Shown piece by piece: positions 1-7,152 of a DNA stretch of 21,990 nt. The notes under the pieces were generated by a model, which was not told the origin of the DNA, did not search any database, and worked only from the letters and a program-made list of their open reading frames with translations. Position 1 is the first letter of the stretch, and each line of letters begins with the position of its first letter. The stretch spans positions 1 to 21,990 of the forward strand of contig CAZNYC010000064.1 of the NCBI GenBank assembly GCA_964577175.1, written 5' to 3'. The position numbers were made by a program, and so were the translations under genes. The DNA is from BS750m-G62 sp964577175. Its GTDB lineage: Bacteria > Planctomycetota > Phycisphaerae > FEN-1346.

Positions 1-719
1 TCGGCGGAGGCCCGGAGGGTTTCCTCGCCGAACTCGGGGCCGGCCTCGCGCGGGTCCTCGCCCTGGATGCCGACGAGCGGTTCGCCCGGCGGCGCCAGCG
101 CATCGAGGTCCACCGTCTCGGGATAGAGGGCCATCAGGTGCGACGTCTCCCACCGGGCGGCATGGTCGCCGCCGTCCGGGTAGGCATCGCGGATGAGCAG
201 GTAATCGAGGGCGGCCCACGCCATCAGGCCGTGCCGCTTGCTCCACGCCCGCTGGTTGAAGAGGTGGCAGGCGGCCCGGGCGTGGTCGATGAGCGGATAG
301 TGGCCGGCCACGAGGACGCCCAGTTCGAAGCCCAGGCTCTCGGCCTCGGCCAGGACGTGCAGCAGCAGCCGCTGGTACGCCAGGACCTGCTCGGTGGCCG
401 TGAACGGATGGCGGTCGGGCGCGAAGTTCCCGGAGTCGAGGCCCATGGCGTCGGCGATCTCGTCGCGGTCCGCGGCGCCGGCCTCCATGAGGGACTCGAC
501 GCGGCTCTCGCCGTAGTAGAGCGGCGGGAAGACGAGGCCGCCGCCGAGGCGGGCGCAGCGGACGGCCAGGCCCTCGGCCTGGAGGGTGTCGGCCCCGACG
601 GGCAGGTGCCGGCCGTGCCACTCCAGCGTGCCGATGGGGATGTAGACGACGGGGCACGCCTCGCGGCGGGCGCGAATCCGGGAGGGGCGGAGCATCGCGT
701 AGCGGACGTCGTCGGGCAT
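1..719 (-). CDS. creatininase-family amidohydrolase, C-terminus cut by window edge
   Basis: The reading frame opens at the ATG at 717-719 and is still open at base 1, giving about 239 residues; the family usually has about 240-270, so only a short tail is missing. Near residues 27-45 it reads IPIGTLEWHGRHLPVGADT, the creatininase-family metal motif, with Glu33, His35 and Asp44 as likely metal ligands. Family members hydrolyse cyclic or linear amides (creatinine, N-formyl or lactam substrates, intermediates of riboflavin/F420 and mycofactocin routes); the substrate cannot be told from the sequence. A GGAG lies eight bases before the ATG and fixes the start. It follows rmlB on the same strand after a repeat-filled gap of about 140 bp, so co-transcription is possible. 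The family call is firm; the role is unknown. Confidence 0.87.
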   Translation of the reverse strand, partial: MPDDVRYAMLRPSRIRARREACPVVYIPIGTLEWHGRHLPVGADTLQAEGLAVRCARLGGGLVFPPLYYGESRVESLMEAGAADRDEIADAMGLDSGNFAPDRHPFTATEQVLAYQRLLLHVLAEAESLGFELGVLVAGHYPLIDHARAACHLFNQRAWSKRHGLMAWAALDYLLIRDAYPDGGDHAARWETSHLMALYPETVDLDALAPPGEPLVGIQGEDPREAGPEFGEETLRASA

Positions 720-736
720 GGGTCACTCCACTGGCA

Positions 737-861
737 AATTCCGAATGGCGAATGAGGAGGGAATGGCCAATGACCAAGTCGGCCGGGCGGCCGCGCCTGA
801 CCCATTCGTCATTGCGTTGCCATTCGTCATTCTCTCGTCATTCGGGCCTCGTCACTCGTCA
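737..861. repeat. tract of degenerate ATGACGA/GAATGAC short repeats
   Basis: Read on the minus strand, the gap between rmlB and the creatininase gene contains six or so variants of (A/G)ATGACGA and several of GAATGGCC/GAATGAC. The stop codon of rmlB (859-861) falls inside the first unit. It looks like a simple-sequence tract spreading in intergenic DNA, not a binding-site array, because the spacing is irregular. Related CATTGG/GAATG-rich tracts occur near 17085-17400. Confidence 0.55.
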
Positions 862-1878
862 TTGCCGTTCTCGCCCCCCGTACCACGTCTCATAGAACTC
901 GCGGTACGAGCCGTCCTTGACGCGGCGCCACCAGCCATCGTTCTCGCGGTACCAGGCCACGGTGCGGGCCAGGCCGTCCTCGAACGGGACCTCCGGCCGC
1001 CAGCCGAGGTCCGTCTCGATGCGGGCCGGGTCGATGGCGTACCGCCGGTCGTGGCCCGGTCGATCCTCGACGAACTGGATAAGCGACTCGGGCCCCCCGA
1101 CGGCGGCGAGGATCGCGCGGACCACGTCCAGGTTCTTCCGCTCGCAGCGGGCGCCGATGTTGTAGACGGCGCCGGGTGTGCCGCCGTCCAGCACCGCCAG
1201 GATGGCCCGGCTGTGGTCGTCGGTGTGAATCCAGTCCCGCACCTGCCGCCCGTCGCCGTAGACCGGCAGGGGTTTGCCCTCCAGGGCGTTGGAGATCATC
1301 AGGGGGATGAGTTTCTCGGGGAACTGGTACGGCCCGTAATTGTTCGAGCACCGGGTGATCACCGCGTCCTGGCCCCAGGTGTGATGGGCGGCCCGGACGA
1401 GGAGGTCCGCCCCCGCCTTGCTGGCGGCGTAGGGACTGGAGGGGCGCAGGCGGTGCGACTCGGTGAACGCCGGGTCGTCCGGGCCGAGCGCGCCGTAGAC
1501 CTCGTCGGTCGAGACCTGCAGGAACCGCCCCACGCCGCGGTCGCGGGCGGCGTCGAGCAGCACCTGCGTGCCGGTCACGTTCGTGCGGACGAAGGCAAGC
1601 GGCCCGAGGATGCTGCGGTCGACGTGGGTCTCGGCGGCGAAATTGACGAGGGCGTCGGCGCCCTCGGGCACCGCCTGCCGCATGGCCTCCGGGTCGGTGA
1701 TGTCGGCCCGGACGAAGGTGTGGCGGTCGTCGGGGACGCCGGCCAGGTTCTCGAGGTTCCCGGCGTAGGTCAGCAGGTCGACGGTGACGACGTGGAGGTC
1801 GGGGCGGTCGGCCAGCGCAAGGCGGACGAAACCGGAGCCGATGAACCCGGCCCCGCCGGTGACGACCACGGTGGGCAT
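859..1878 (-). CDS. rfbB: dTDP-glucose 4,6-dehydratase
   Basis: This 339-residue protein matches the usual length of RmlB. It converts dTDP-glucose to dTDP-4-keto-6-deoxyglucose with bound NAD+, the second step of dTDP-L-rhamnose and related deoxysugar synthesis in the cytoplasm. Visible motifs are the Rossmann loop GGAGFIGS (8-15), the dehydratase triad Thr124-Asp125-Glu126 within STDEVYG, and the catalytic Tyr150-x3-Lys154 (YAASK). CSNNYGPYQ (177-185) and RDWIHTDDH (214-222) are also typical of the family. GAGAGG lies nine bases before the ATG at 1876-1878. The other rml genes (rmlA, rmlC, rmlD) are not adjacent. Other sugar-nucleotide epimerases share the fold, but the TDE triad and the length favour RmlB. 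Confidence 0.95.
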   Translation of the reverse strand: MPTVVVTGGAGFIGSGFVRLALADRPDLHVVTVDLLTYAGNLENLAGVPDDRHTFVRADITDPEAMRQAVPEGADALVNFAAETHVDRSILGPLAFVRTNVTGTQVLLDAARDRGVGRFLQVSTDEVYGALGPDDPAFTESHRLRPSSPYAASKAGADLLVRAAHHTWGQDAVITRCSNNYGPYQFPEKLIPLMISNALEGKPLPVYGDGRQVRDWIHTDDHSRAILAVLDGGTPGAVYNIGARCERKNLDVVRAILAAVGGPESLIQFVEDRPGHDRRYAIDPARIETDLGWRPEVPFEDGLARTVAWYRENDGWWRRVKDGSYREFYETWYGGRERQ

Positions 1879-1913
1879 AGATCGGCCTCTCGGCCCGGAG
1901 GGGGCGCAGAGAC

Positions 1914-1977
1914 GGGCGCCGCAGGTTTGAGCGGCGCCCGCCGTCGCATCACACGCTGGCCGGTCCGCAGACCGGCC
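1914..1977 (-). terminator. two stem-loops after the small lipoprotein gene
   Basis: Just past the lipoprotein stop there are two perfect hairpins: GGCCGGTC/GACCGGCC with a four-base loop (1958-1965 and 1970-1977), and GGGCGCCGC/GCGGCGCCC with an eight-base loop (1914-1922 and 1931-1939). Neither is followed by a clear U tract, so a role in termination or 3'-end protection is inferred from position alone. Confidence 0.45.
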
Positions 1978-1988
1978 GACACCGAAGG

Positions 1989-2237
1989 TTACTGCTCGTC
2001 GGCGGCCTTCTTAGCCTCTTCGGCCATGCCTTCGGCGGCCTTCTTGGCGCCCTCGGCGGCCTCCTTGAGGGCCTCGCCCATGCTCTCGGCGGCCTCACCG
2101 GCTTCTTCGCCGGCCTGTTCGGCCGCCTCACCGGCTTCTTCGGCGGGCGGCGGCTCTTCCGTCGGTGCCTCGCTCTTGCAGCCGACCACGAATGCACCCA
2201 TGAACACCAGAAGCAATGCCAGGGCCAGATACCTCAT
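1989..2237 (-). CDS. small Ala/Glu/Lys-rich lipoprotein
   Basis: This is an 82-residue protein. Residues 1-20 form a lipoprotein signal ending in the lipobox VVGC with Cys20 as the lipidation site. The mature part starts with a Glu/Pro-rich linker and continues as Ala-, Glu-, Lys- and Gly-rich sequence with repeated EAGEAAE / KKAAE blocks, predicting a long charged amphipathic helix anchored to a membrane. AAGGAG lies eight bases before the ATG. It has no recognisable enzymatic domain and I do not recognise a named family. Similar short helical lipoproteins are often structural or envelope-associated, but no function can be assigned. It is flanked by hairpins on its 3' side and by a terminator of the upstream rubrerythrin-like gene, so it is probably its own transcription unit. 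Confidence 0.85.
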   Translation of the reverse strand: MRYLALALLLVFMGAFVVGCKSEAPTEEPPPAEEAGEAAEQAGEEAGEAAESMGEALKEAAEGAKKAAEGMAEEAKKAADEQ

Positions 2238-2308
2238 GCGACGTCTCCTTTCACTGTGTTGCGGTGCCGGAGCACCTGCGGCGATGACGTTCCCGACTCA
2301 CGTATGGC

Positions 2309-2327
2309 AAAAGGGGGAACTCCCCCC
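2309..2327 (-). terminator. second intrinsic terminator-like hairpin downstream of the rubrerythrin-like gene
   Basis: On the minus strand a G-run (2327-2322), the loop AGTT and CCCCC (2317-2313) are followed directly by TTTT (2312-2309). The motif is flanked by a short direct repeat containing CACGTATGG. It could be a backup terminator or lie in the leader of the small lipoprotein gene. Confidence 0.5.
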
Positions 2328-2376
2328 TCACACGTATGGGCGTGAATTGTATCGCGACCCGTCGGCAGCATGCAAG

Positions 2377-2400
2377 AAAAAGCCGCCGGCCGGTCGACGG
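2377..2400 (-). terminator. intrinsic terminator of the rubrerythrin-like gene
   Basis: Immediately after the TGA at 2401-2403, the minus strand reads CCGTCG, loop ACCGGC, CGGCGG (a six-pair stem with one G-U pair), then C and TTTTT (2381-2377). This is a textbook rho-independent layout. Confidence 0.7.
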
Positions 2401-2904
2401 TCAGGCGTCGAAGTGAGCCTTGCCCTCGCGGACGTTCCACAGGTTCGGGTCCTTCATGTACTCGAAGAGGTCCGTCACGAGTGCAAGGTGCTTGTCCTCC
2501 TCGGCCTTCAGGCGGAGGAGCAGGTCGCGGGAGGCGTCGTCGTCGGCCGCCTTGGCGCTCTCTTCGTAGAATGCAATCGCCTGCCGTTCCATCTTCTGGG
2601 CGAACTCCAGGGCCTCGAGGTCGCCGGTGCCGGCCTCGACGGCCTCGGCCACCTTCTGGCGGCCCTTCTTGACGAAGTCGGGGTCCATGCCCTTGCTGGG
2701 GGCGTCGGCCGGGCACGTGCCCTGCTCGGACCAGTTTTTGAGGAGTTCCTCGTGCTTGGTTTCCTCGTCGGCCAGGCGCTGGAACATCTTCTTGCCGAGG
2801 TCGTCCTCGGTCTTGCCGGCCGCCTCGACGTAGAAGTCGTGGGCGGCCCGTTCCTTCTCCATGCCGGTGGCCAGGATGCTGCACAGTTCGTCGCTGAGCG
2901 CCAT
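2401..2904 (-). CDS. rubrerythrin-like ferritin-fold diiron protein
   Basis: Starting at the ATG at 2902-2904 the protein has 167 residues; AAAGGAAC lies about six bases upstream, so an in-frame extension to 3021 is rejected. It shows the two-fold pattern of rubrerythrin/ferritin-like four-helix bundles: Glu18 in MEKERAAHDFY, then EETKH (Glu48, His51), Glu106 in MERQAIAFY, and EEDKH (Glu136, His139). These would bind a di-iron centre. There is no C-terminal rubredoxin domain (no CxxC pair), so it is a 'short' member. The likely role is peroxide or oxygen detoxification or iron handling in the cytoplasm; the redox partner is not visible here. It has its own promoter and terminator. Confidence 0.88.
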   Translation of the reverse strand: MALSDELCSILATGMEKERAAHDFYVEAAGKTEDDLGKKMFQRLADEETKHEELLKNWSEQGTCPADAPSKGMDPDFVKKGRQKVAEAVEAGTGDLEALEFAQKMERQAIAFYEESAKAADDDASRDLLLRLKAEEDKHLALVTDLFEYMKDPNLWNVREGKAHFDA

Positions 2905-2943
2905 ACTACCGTTCCTTTCGCATGCGGGTACCAACGTGCCGCC

Positions 2944-2973
2944 ATTATAAGACGCGTGCGCGGGCCGGGCCAA
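2944..2973 (-). promoter_or_regulatory. sigma-70-type promoter for the rubrerythrin-like gene
   Basis: On the minus strand TTGGCC (2973-2968), an 18-bp spacer and a perfect TATAAT (2949-2944) lie about 40 bp before the ATG. In such GC-rich DNA a perfect -10 hexamer is unlikely by chance. The -35 matches the consensus at four of six bases. Confidence 0.6.
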
Positions 2974-3036
2974 ACAAAAACGTGGGGGCGGGGCGGGCGT
3001 TCCCGGGGAAAGGCGAAGCACCCGGCCCGTCGATTC

Positions 3037-3972
3037 TTACCTCGGCGCATCGAGCAGCAGCGCCCCGACGAGGACGTTCTCCTCGATCATCCCCGCCGGC
3101 ACCACCTCGGTGCGATCGGCCATCGGCGCGAAGACCCGCCGCGCGAAGGCGGGCCGGAGCCGGTCGAAGAGCACCTCGCCCATCCCCGCCACGCCGCCGC
3201 CCACGACGATCCGCTCCGGCGCCACGACTGCGGCCGCGGACGCCAGGGCGACGGCCAGCGTCTCGACCACGGCGTCGAGCAGGCGGCCGGCGGCGGCGTC
3301 GCCCTCCCCGGCGGCACGGGCGACGGTCCGGGCGTCGACGGCAGCGACATCCCCGCCCGCGAGGGCGAGCAGACGCGTCTTCGGCTCCACCTCCGCCAGG
3401 GTGCGGGCCCGCCGGGCGATCGCCCAGCCGCTGCACACGTCTTCCAGGTGGGCGTATCGGCCGGCGTCTTCGTCCCAGACCCAGGTGTGGCCCATCTCGC
3501 CGCCGAGAGGACCGCTCACGAGCCGGCCGCCGACGCACACCCCGCCGCCGATGCCGCTGCCGACGTTCATGTAGAGGACGCGGCGGACGGTGCGGCCGGC
3601 ACCGAGGCGGGCCTCGGCCAGGGCACCGCAGTTGGCGTCGTTTTCGACGACGGCGCGCACGCCGGCGGCATCGCGGGCCCAGGCGGCCAGGTCGAAGTCG
3701 TCCCAGCCCGTGACCTGGTGGCTGCGGACGACCCGCCCGATGGCCGCCTCGACCGGGCCGCCGAAGCCGACACCGACCTGCTCGAGCGGCTCGTCGGCGA
3801 GCGACCGGATTTCGATAACCAGGTCCGCGACGCGGCGGCGGACGGCGTCGGCGCCGGCGCCGGCGGGGGAATCGGCGCGGAGGGTCCGGACAAGCCGCCC
3901 CTCGGCCGTGCCGAGCGCGGCCTGGAGTTTCGTGCCGCCGATTTCGAGGGCGAGACGCATCCTGGGCCCCAT
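3037..3972 (-). CDS. ROK-family sugar kinase (glucokinase-like)
   Basis: This 311-residue protein has the length of a single-domain ROK kinase. Phosphate loop 1 is EIGGTKL (10-16); GVGFGGPV (67-74) and the catalytic ENDAN (110-114, Asp112 as base) follow, then GSGIGGG (138-144) and GEMGHT (158-163, His162). It should phosphorylate a hexose or amino sugar with ATP in the cytoplasm. The usual ROK zinc motif CxCGxxGCxE is absent: the segment after GEMGHT runs through YAHLEDVCSG with a single Cys. No DNA-binding N-terminal domain is present, so it is a kinase and not a NagC/Xyl-type repressor. GAGG sits four bases before the ATG at 3970-3972; Met5 is an alternative with no ribosome site. Confidence 0.88.
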   Translation of the reverse strand: MGPRMRLALEIGGTKLQAALGTAEGRLVRTLRADSPAGAGADAVRRRVADLVIEIRSLADEPLEQVGVGFGGPVEAAIGRVVRSHQVTGWDDFDLAAWARDAAGVRAVVENDANCGALAEARLGAGRTVRRVLYMNVGSGIGGGVCVGGRLVSGPLGGEMGHTWVWDEDAGRYAHLEDVCSGWAIARRARTLAEVEPKTRLLALAGGDVAAVDARTVARAAGEGDAAAGRLLDAVVETLAVALASAAAVVAPERIVVGGGVAGMGEVLFDRLRPAFARRVFAPMADRTEVVPAGMIEENVLVGALLLDAPR

Positions 3973-4080
3973 GATACCTCATCGCGCGCCCGGTCCCCGG
4001 GGATTCGCTTCGCTCGGACGCGGGGCTTCGCTTCGCGCATCGCCATGCGTTAACACTACAACGCTCACGACGCTTTGCGC

Positions 4081-4154
4081 GGTGGGCCTCCGCACCCACC
4101 CCGCCCGGAACGACCTTTTCAGGGCTGCGCGGCGGGTGCGGAGACCCGCCGCGC
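4081..4154. repeat. GC-rich hairpin repeat (family A), copy 1
   Basis: This copy has two parts. The left part is a CTCCGCACCCACC-containing half-palindrome (4081-4110). The right part is a perfect hairpin, GCGCGGCGGGT / ACCCGCCGCGC with loop GCGGAG (4127-4154). The same two-part design recurs at 5378 and 11891. The right half in reverse complement also aligns with 13474-13520, inside the 128-bp tandem unit. The element lies between the ROK kinase start and the end of the pseudouridine synthase gene; this 345-bp gap holds no gene. Confidence 0.75.
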
Positions 4155-4160
4155 ACGAGT

Positions 4161-4306
4161 TATTGAGGCCGGCAGAACCAATGTCACCGTTTCCGAATTC
4201 GAAGGTGCCACGGATTGCTCGCAATCCGTGTTTTCCGGTCCGACACACGGTTTGTCAAGCAAACCGTGCCACCCGCCTTGTTACATTGGTTCTGCCGGCC
4301 TCAATA
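4161..4306. repeat. 24-bp perfect inverted repeats enclosing a paired REP-like hairpin (family B)
   Basis: Bases 4161-4184 (beginning TATTGAGGCCGGCAG) are exactly the reverse complement of 4283-4306. Inside are two hairpins: CACGGATTGC/GCAATCCGTG with loop TC (4209-4230) and CACGGTTTG/CAAACCGTG with loop TCAAG (4246-4268). The pair resembles a BIME (two REP palindromes in tandem). The same pair occurs in opposite orientation at 13666-13737. No transposase is encoded, so if mobile it would need help in trans. Confidence 0.75.
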
Positions 4307-4317
4307 GCGTTGTCGTT

Positions 4318-5349
4318 TTAGACTGCGCGCCAGGTGCGGAGGGCCTCGAGCAGGCGGGCCATATCCTCGGGCAGCGGGGCCTCGAGCCAGAGCGGTTCGC
4401 CCGTCCGCGGGTGCTCCAGCCCCAGCCGGGCCGCGTGCAGCGCCTGGCGGGCGATGAGGACCTCGTCGCGGTCCGCTCGGCCGCGCGCGATCTCCTGCAG
4501 CGTCACCTTCGAGGCGCTGCCGTACTGCCGGTCCGCCACCACGCGGTGCCCCACATGGGCCATGTGCACGCGAATCTGGTGCGTCCGGCCGGTGTGAATC
4601 TGCACGCGGACCGTGCTGAAGCCGTCGAACCGCTCGGCCACCTCGTACCGGCTGACGGCCTCGCGGCCGGTGCCGTCGAACTTGACGGCGTACCGCTCCC
4701 GCACGTGATGGTGCCGGCCGAGCGGCTGGTCGATGACGTCGGCGTCGAGGTCGGGCGTGCCCTCGACGACGGCGAGGTACGCCTTGTGGACGGAGCGCCG
4801 CTCCCACTGGCGGGCCAGGCGATGGTGCGCCTGGTCGTGCTTCGCGAAAACGATGACGCCGGAGGTATCGCGGTCGAGGCGATGGACGACGCCCGGCCGC
4901 CACCACTCGCCGCCGATCGAGAGCGAGCCCGCATGATGGGCCACCGCGTTGACGAGCGTGCCGTGCGGGTTGCCCCGGGCGGGGTGAACGATGATGCCGG
5001 GCGCCTTGGCGACGGCGATGAGGTCGGCGTCCTCGTAGAGGACGTCGATGGGGATCGGCTCCGGCACGATGCCGAGCGGCTCGCGCTTGTAGAGCGTGAC
5101 CTCGACGCGGTCGCCGAGGTGGATGTCGGCGGAGGGCTTCGTGACCGTCTCGCCGCCCACGGTCACCCGTCCGTCGCGGATGAGTTTCTGGTACATCGAC
5201 CGGCTGTGCTGGGGCCAGTGCTGGGCGAGGAACCGGTCGAGGCGCGACTCGGCCGGCTCGCGATGGAGGGTGATGCCGAGGCGCCGGAGGCCGCGCTCCG
5301 GCAGCGCCTCGGGCGGCAGCGCACCGTCGGGGAGGGGGTTCTTGGCCAT
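4318..5349 (-). CDS. RluA/RluD-family ribosomal large-subunit pseudouridine synthase
   Basis: This 343-residue cytoplasmic enzyme isomerises specific uridines of rRNA (or tRNA) to pseudouridine. An N-terminal S4 RNA-binding domain is visible at about residues 36-85 (SRLDRFLAQHW, then KLIRDGRVTVGG). The catalytic domain carries VHRLDRDTSGVIVFAKH (155-171) with the nucleophile Asp159. The C-terminal RTHQIRVHMAHVGHRVVAD block is typical of RluA/RluD/RluC. The target position cannot be deduced. The open frame extends upstream to 5460, but that extension is translated family-A repeat DNA, so the ATG at 5347-5349 (MAKNPLPDG) is chosen; no good Shine-Dalgarno site precedes it. The stop lies 11 bp from the 24-bp inverted repeat. 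Confidence 0.92.
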   Translation of the reverse strand: MAKNPLPDGALPPEALPERGLRRLGITLHREPAESRLDRFLAQHWPQHSRSMYQKLIRDGRVTVGGETVTKPSADIHLGDRVEVTLYKREPLGIVPEPIPIDVLYEDADLIAVAKAPGIIVHPARGNPHGTLVNAVAHHAGSLSIGGEWWRPGVVHRLDRDTSGVIVFAKHDQAHHRLARQWERRSVHKAYLAVVEGTPDLDADVIDQPLGRHHHVRERYAVKFDGTGREAVSRYEVAERFDGFSTVRVQIHTGRTHQIRVHMAHVGHRVVADRQYGSASKVTLQEIARGRADRDEVLIARQALHAARLGLEHPRTGEPLWLEAPLPEDMARLLEALRTWRAV

Positions 5350-5377
5350 GACGGCTACAACGCGATGACGGCAATGG

Positions 5378-5458
5378 CCGCGGTGGGGCTCCGTACCCAC
5401 CGCGCGGAAAAAGAGCATTCCCGGTGGTGCGCGGCGCGTGCGGAGACCCGCCGCGCAC
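5378..5458. repeat. GC-rich hairpin repeat (family A), copy 2
   Basis: A left palindrome with GGGGCTCCGTACCCACCGCG (within 5378-5407) and a right hairpin GTGCGCGGCGCGT-GCGGAG-ACCCGCCGCGCAC (5427-5458, one mismatch in the stem) repeat the design of copy 1. It fills the gap between the corrinoid protein gene and the pseudouridine synthase gene, and may act as the transcript end of the former. Confidence 0.7.
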
Positions 5459-5478
5459 AAGATGGCGTTGCAGGGCCC

Positions 5479-6114
5479 TTACGCCGCGCCGATGAGGTCC
5501 GTGGCCAGGTCCACCGCGCTGCCGGCGTCGGCGGCGTAGCCGTCGGCGCCGATCTGGTCGGCGAACTCCTGCGTCACCGGCGCCCCGCCGACAATGACCT
5601 TCACGTCGTTGAGGCCCGCCTCTTTCATGGCGTCGACAACCGCCTTCATGTTAGGCATGGTGGTGGTCAGCAGGGCGGACATGGCCAGGATATGCGGCTG
5701 CTTCTCTTTGGCGGCCTCGATGTACTTCTCGGGATCGACGTCCACGCCGAGGTCGGTCACCTGGAACCCCCCGCCCTTCAGCATCATCGTGACGAGGTTC
5801 TTGCCGATGTCGTGCAAGTCCTGCTTGACGGTGCCGATGACGACCTTGCCCTTGGGCTCGACGCCGGTCTCGACGAGTTTCGGCTCGAGAATCTCCATGG
5901 CGCCGCCCATGGCGCGGGCGGCAATGAGGACCTCCGGGATGAAAACCTCGTTATTCTTGAACTTGACGCCGATGCTGCTCATGCCGGCGATGAGGCCTTC
6001 GTTCAGGATCGTCTCGGGGGCGAGCCCGTCGTCCAGGGCCGCCTGGGTGGCTTCGAGGACGGCCTTCTGATCGCCACGCTCGACCGCGTCTGCCATTGCC
6101 TGGAGGTCTGCCAT
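5479..6114 (-). CDS. stand-alone corrinoid (B12)-binding methyl-carrier protein
   Basis: The 211-residue protein has the size and layout of MtaC/MtbC/MttC-type corrinoid proteins. A helical cap domain (about 1-85) includes the NEVFIPEVLIAARAM segment. The Rossmann-like cobalamin domain has D99-x-H101-x2-G104 in KQDLHDIGKN, whose His101 is the lower axial ligand of cobalt, then SALLTTT (146-152) and GGAPV (176-180). Such proteins shuttle a methyl group between a substrate-specific methyltransferase and a second methyltransferase acting on coenzyme M or tetrahydrofolate. Neither partner nor a reductive activator (RamA-type) is encoded nearby, so the methyl donor is unknown. AAGGAG lies seven bases before the ATG, and a promoter is visible upstream. 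Confidence 0.93.
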   Translation of the reverse strand: MADLQAMADAVERGDQKAVLEATQAALDDGLAPETILNEGLIAGMSSIGVKFKNNEVFIPEVLIAARAMGGAMEILEPKLVETGVEPKGKVVIGTVKQDLHDIGKNLVTMMLKGGGFQVTDLGVDVDPEKYIEAAKEKQPHILAMSALLTTTMPNMKAVVDAMKEAGLNDVKVIVGGAPVTQEFADQIGADGYAADAGSAVDLATDLIGAA

Positions 6115-6166
6115 CAGGTGCTCCTTGCAAGCGGATTCCGGATTTCACAGGGTTATGAGTACCGTT

Positions 6167-6195
6167 CTTATACCAGATTGGCGGCCTCGCGCCAA
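6167..6195 (-). promoter_or_regulatory. sigma-70-type promoter for the corrinoid protein gene
   Basis: On the minus strand TTGGCG (6195-6190), a 17-bp spacer and TATAAG (6172-6167) lie about 50 bp before the ATG. The rest of the gap to 6376 shows only GC-rich palindromic sequence around 6255-6310 (GCCTTCGCCGCCAAGGCGG) and no gene. Confidence 0.5.
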
Positions 6196-6376
6196 GCGAG
6201 TGGACGGATCGATACGGGCGTGCGGCGGCGGAAACGCCACGTGGTGAGCGCAAACGCCTGTCCGCCGTAGCCTTCCGGCCTTCGCCGCCAAGGCGGCACC
6301 GGCGCAGTAGGCTCTCAAAGGCGGGGGAGTTCGCGGGCATCCTCCACCGGGCCGCAAACCGCGCCCGTGCGGCGCC

Positions 6377-7150
6377 TCAGCCCACGGGCTTGGACGGTTC
6401 CTCGGCCGGCGTTTCCTCGGTGGGCGCCGTCTCGGCCGGTGCGTCGGCGGGAGCAGGCACGGGCTCGCCGGCCGCCGGACCGACCTCCGTGCCCCCGTCG
6501 GCCGGTTCGTCGGGCGCCTCGGGCGGGGGCGCGGCCTGCTCCTCGCCGGGCCCCTCCAGGCCCATCGGCTCGTCGGAGAACGCCACCGGCTCGTATCCCG
6601 CCACGGCGTCCAGGTGGACCTTGGCCTTGGCGGCGGCAACGGACTGCGGCCAGGACTCGACGACCGACTCCAGGGCCTTCCGGCCGGCGTCCAGGTCGCC
6701 GCGCTGGAGCATCACCAGCGCCAGGCCCGTCCGGGCCATCGGTTCCAGGTCCTTGGAGGCCCCGGCCACCTGCGTGTAGAACCCCTCGGCCTCGTCCAGG
6801 ACGGTGGAGGTCTCCTCCTCTTCCACCTGGCCTTCGGCAACGCGTTCGATGAGCCGGTCGGCCAGGAGGACGCGGGCGGCGGGGCCCTGTTCGGCCTCCG
6901 GGTAGGCGTCGAGGAAGGCCCGCAGCGCTTCGGTCCCGCCGGCGCGGACGGCGGCGTTGAACGAATAGGCCGCCTCGGCCGTCGCCCGGCTCCGCATGAT
7001 GGGCACCGCCACCAGGACCACCACCAGGACGACGGCGGCGGCGGCGATGACGGCCACGATCTGGCCGTGCGGGCGAATGCGCTGGACGAACCGCCCGATG
7101 GCGTCGGCCAGTTCGTTCGTCTGAAGGTCGTGTCGGCGTTGGCTCTTCAT
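6377..7150 (-). CDS. membrane-anchored TPR-like protein with Pro/Ala/Glu tail
   Basis: The 257-residue protein starts at the ATG at 7148-7150, two bases after the stop of the upstream lipoprotein gene. Residues 1-30 are cytoplasmic and basic. Residues 31-52 form one transmembrane helix (VAVIAAAAVVLVVVLVAVPI). Residues 55-190 are alpha-helical with tetratricopeptide-like spacing (EALRAFLDAYPEAEQGPAARVLLADRL; PMARTGLALVMLQRGDLDAGRKALESVV). The tail from about 205 is low-complexity Pro, Ala, Glu and Thr. This resembles the YfgM/TPR_21 arrangement, in which a single-span TPR protein takes part in envelope protein quality control, but the similarity is judged by layout only. It is the last gene of a three-gene operon. 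Confidence 0.85.
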   Translation of the reverse strand: MKSQRRHDLQTNELADAIGRFVQRIRPHGQIVAVIAAAAVVLVVVLVAVPIMRSRATAEAAYSFNAAVRAGGTEALRAFLDAYPEAEQGPAARVLLADRLIERVAEGQVEEEETSTVLDEAEGFYTQVAGASKDLEPMARTGLALVMLQRGDLDAGRKALESVVESWPQSVAAAKAKVHLDAVAGYEPVAFSDEPMGLEGPGEEQAAPPPEAPDEPADGGTEVGPAAGEPVPAPADAPAETAPTEETPAEEPSKPVG

Positions 7151-7152
7151 GG

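Noticed and set aside
718..4053. Plus-strand open frame of 1111 codons
   Set aside because: It runs antisense through the rfbB, lipoprotein, rubrerythrin-like and ROK genes. The protein is low-complexity Gly/Ala/Val/Arg without domains, an artefact of high GC.
5350..5460. N-terminal extension of the pseudouridine synthase frame
   Set aside because: The extension translates family-A repeat; the S4 domain already begins well inside the shorter protein.
4075..6270. Plus-strand open frame of 731 codons
   Set aside because: Antisense to the pseudouridine synthase and corrinoid genes, with repeat DNA at its start; no recognisable domain.
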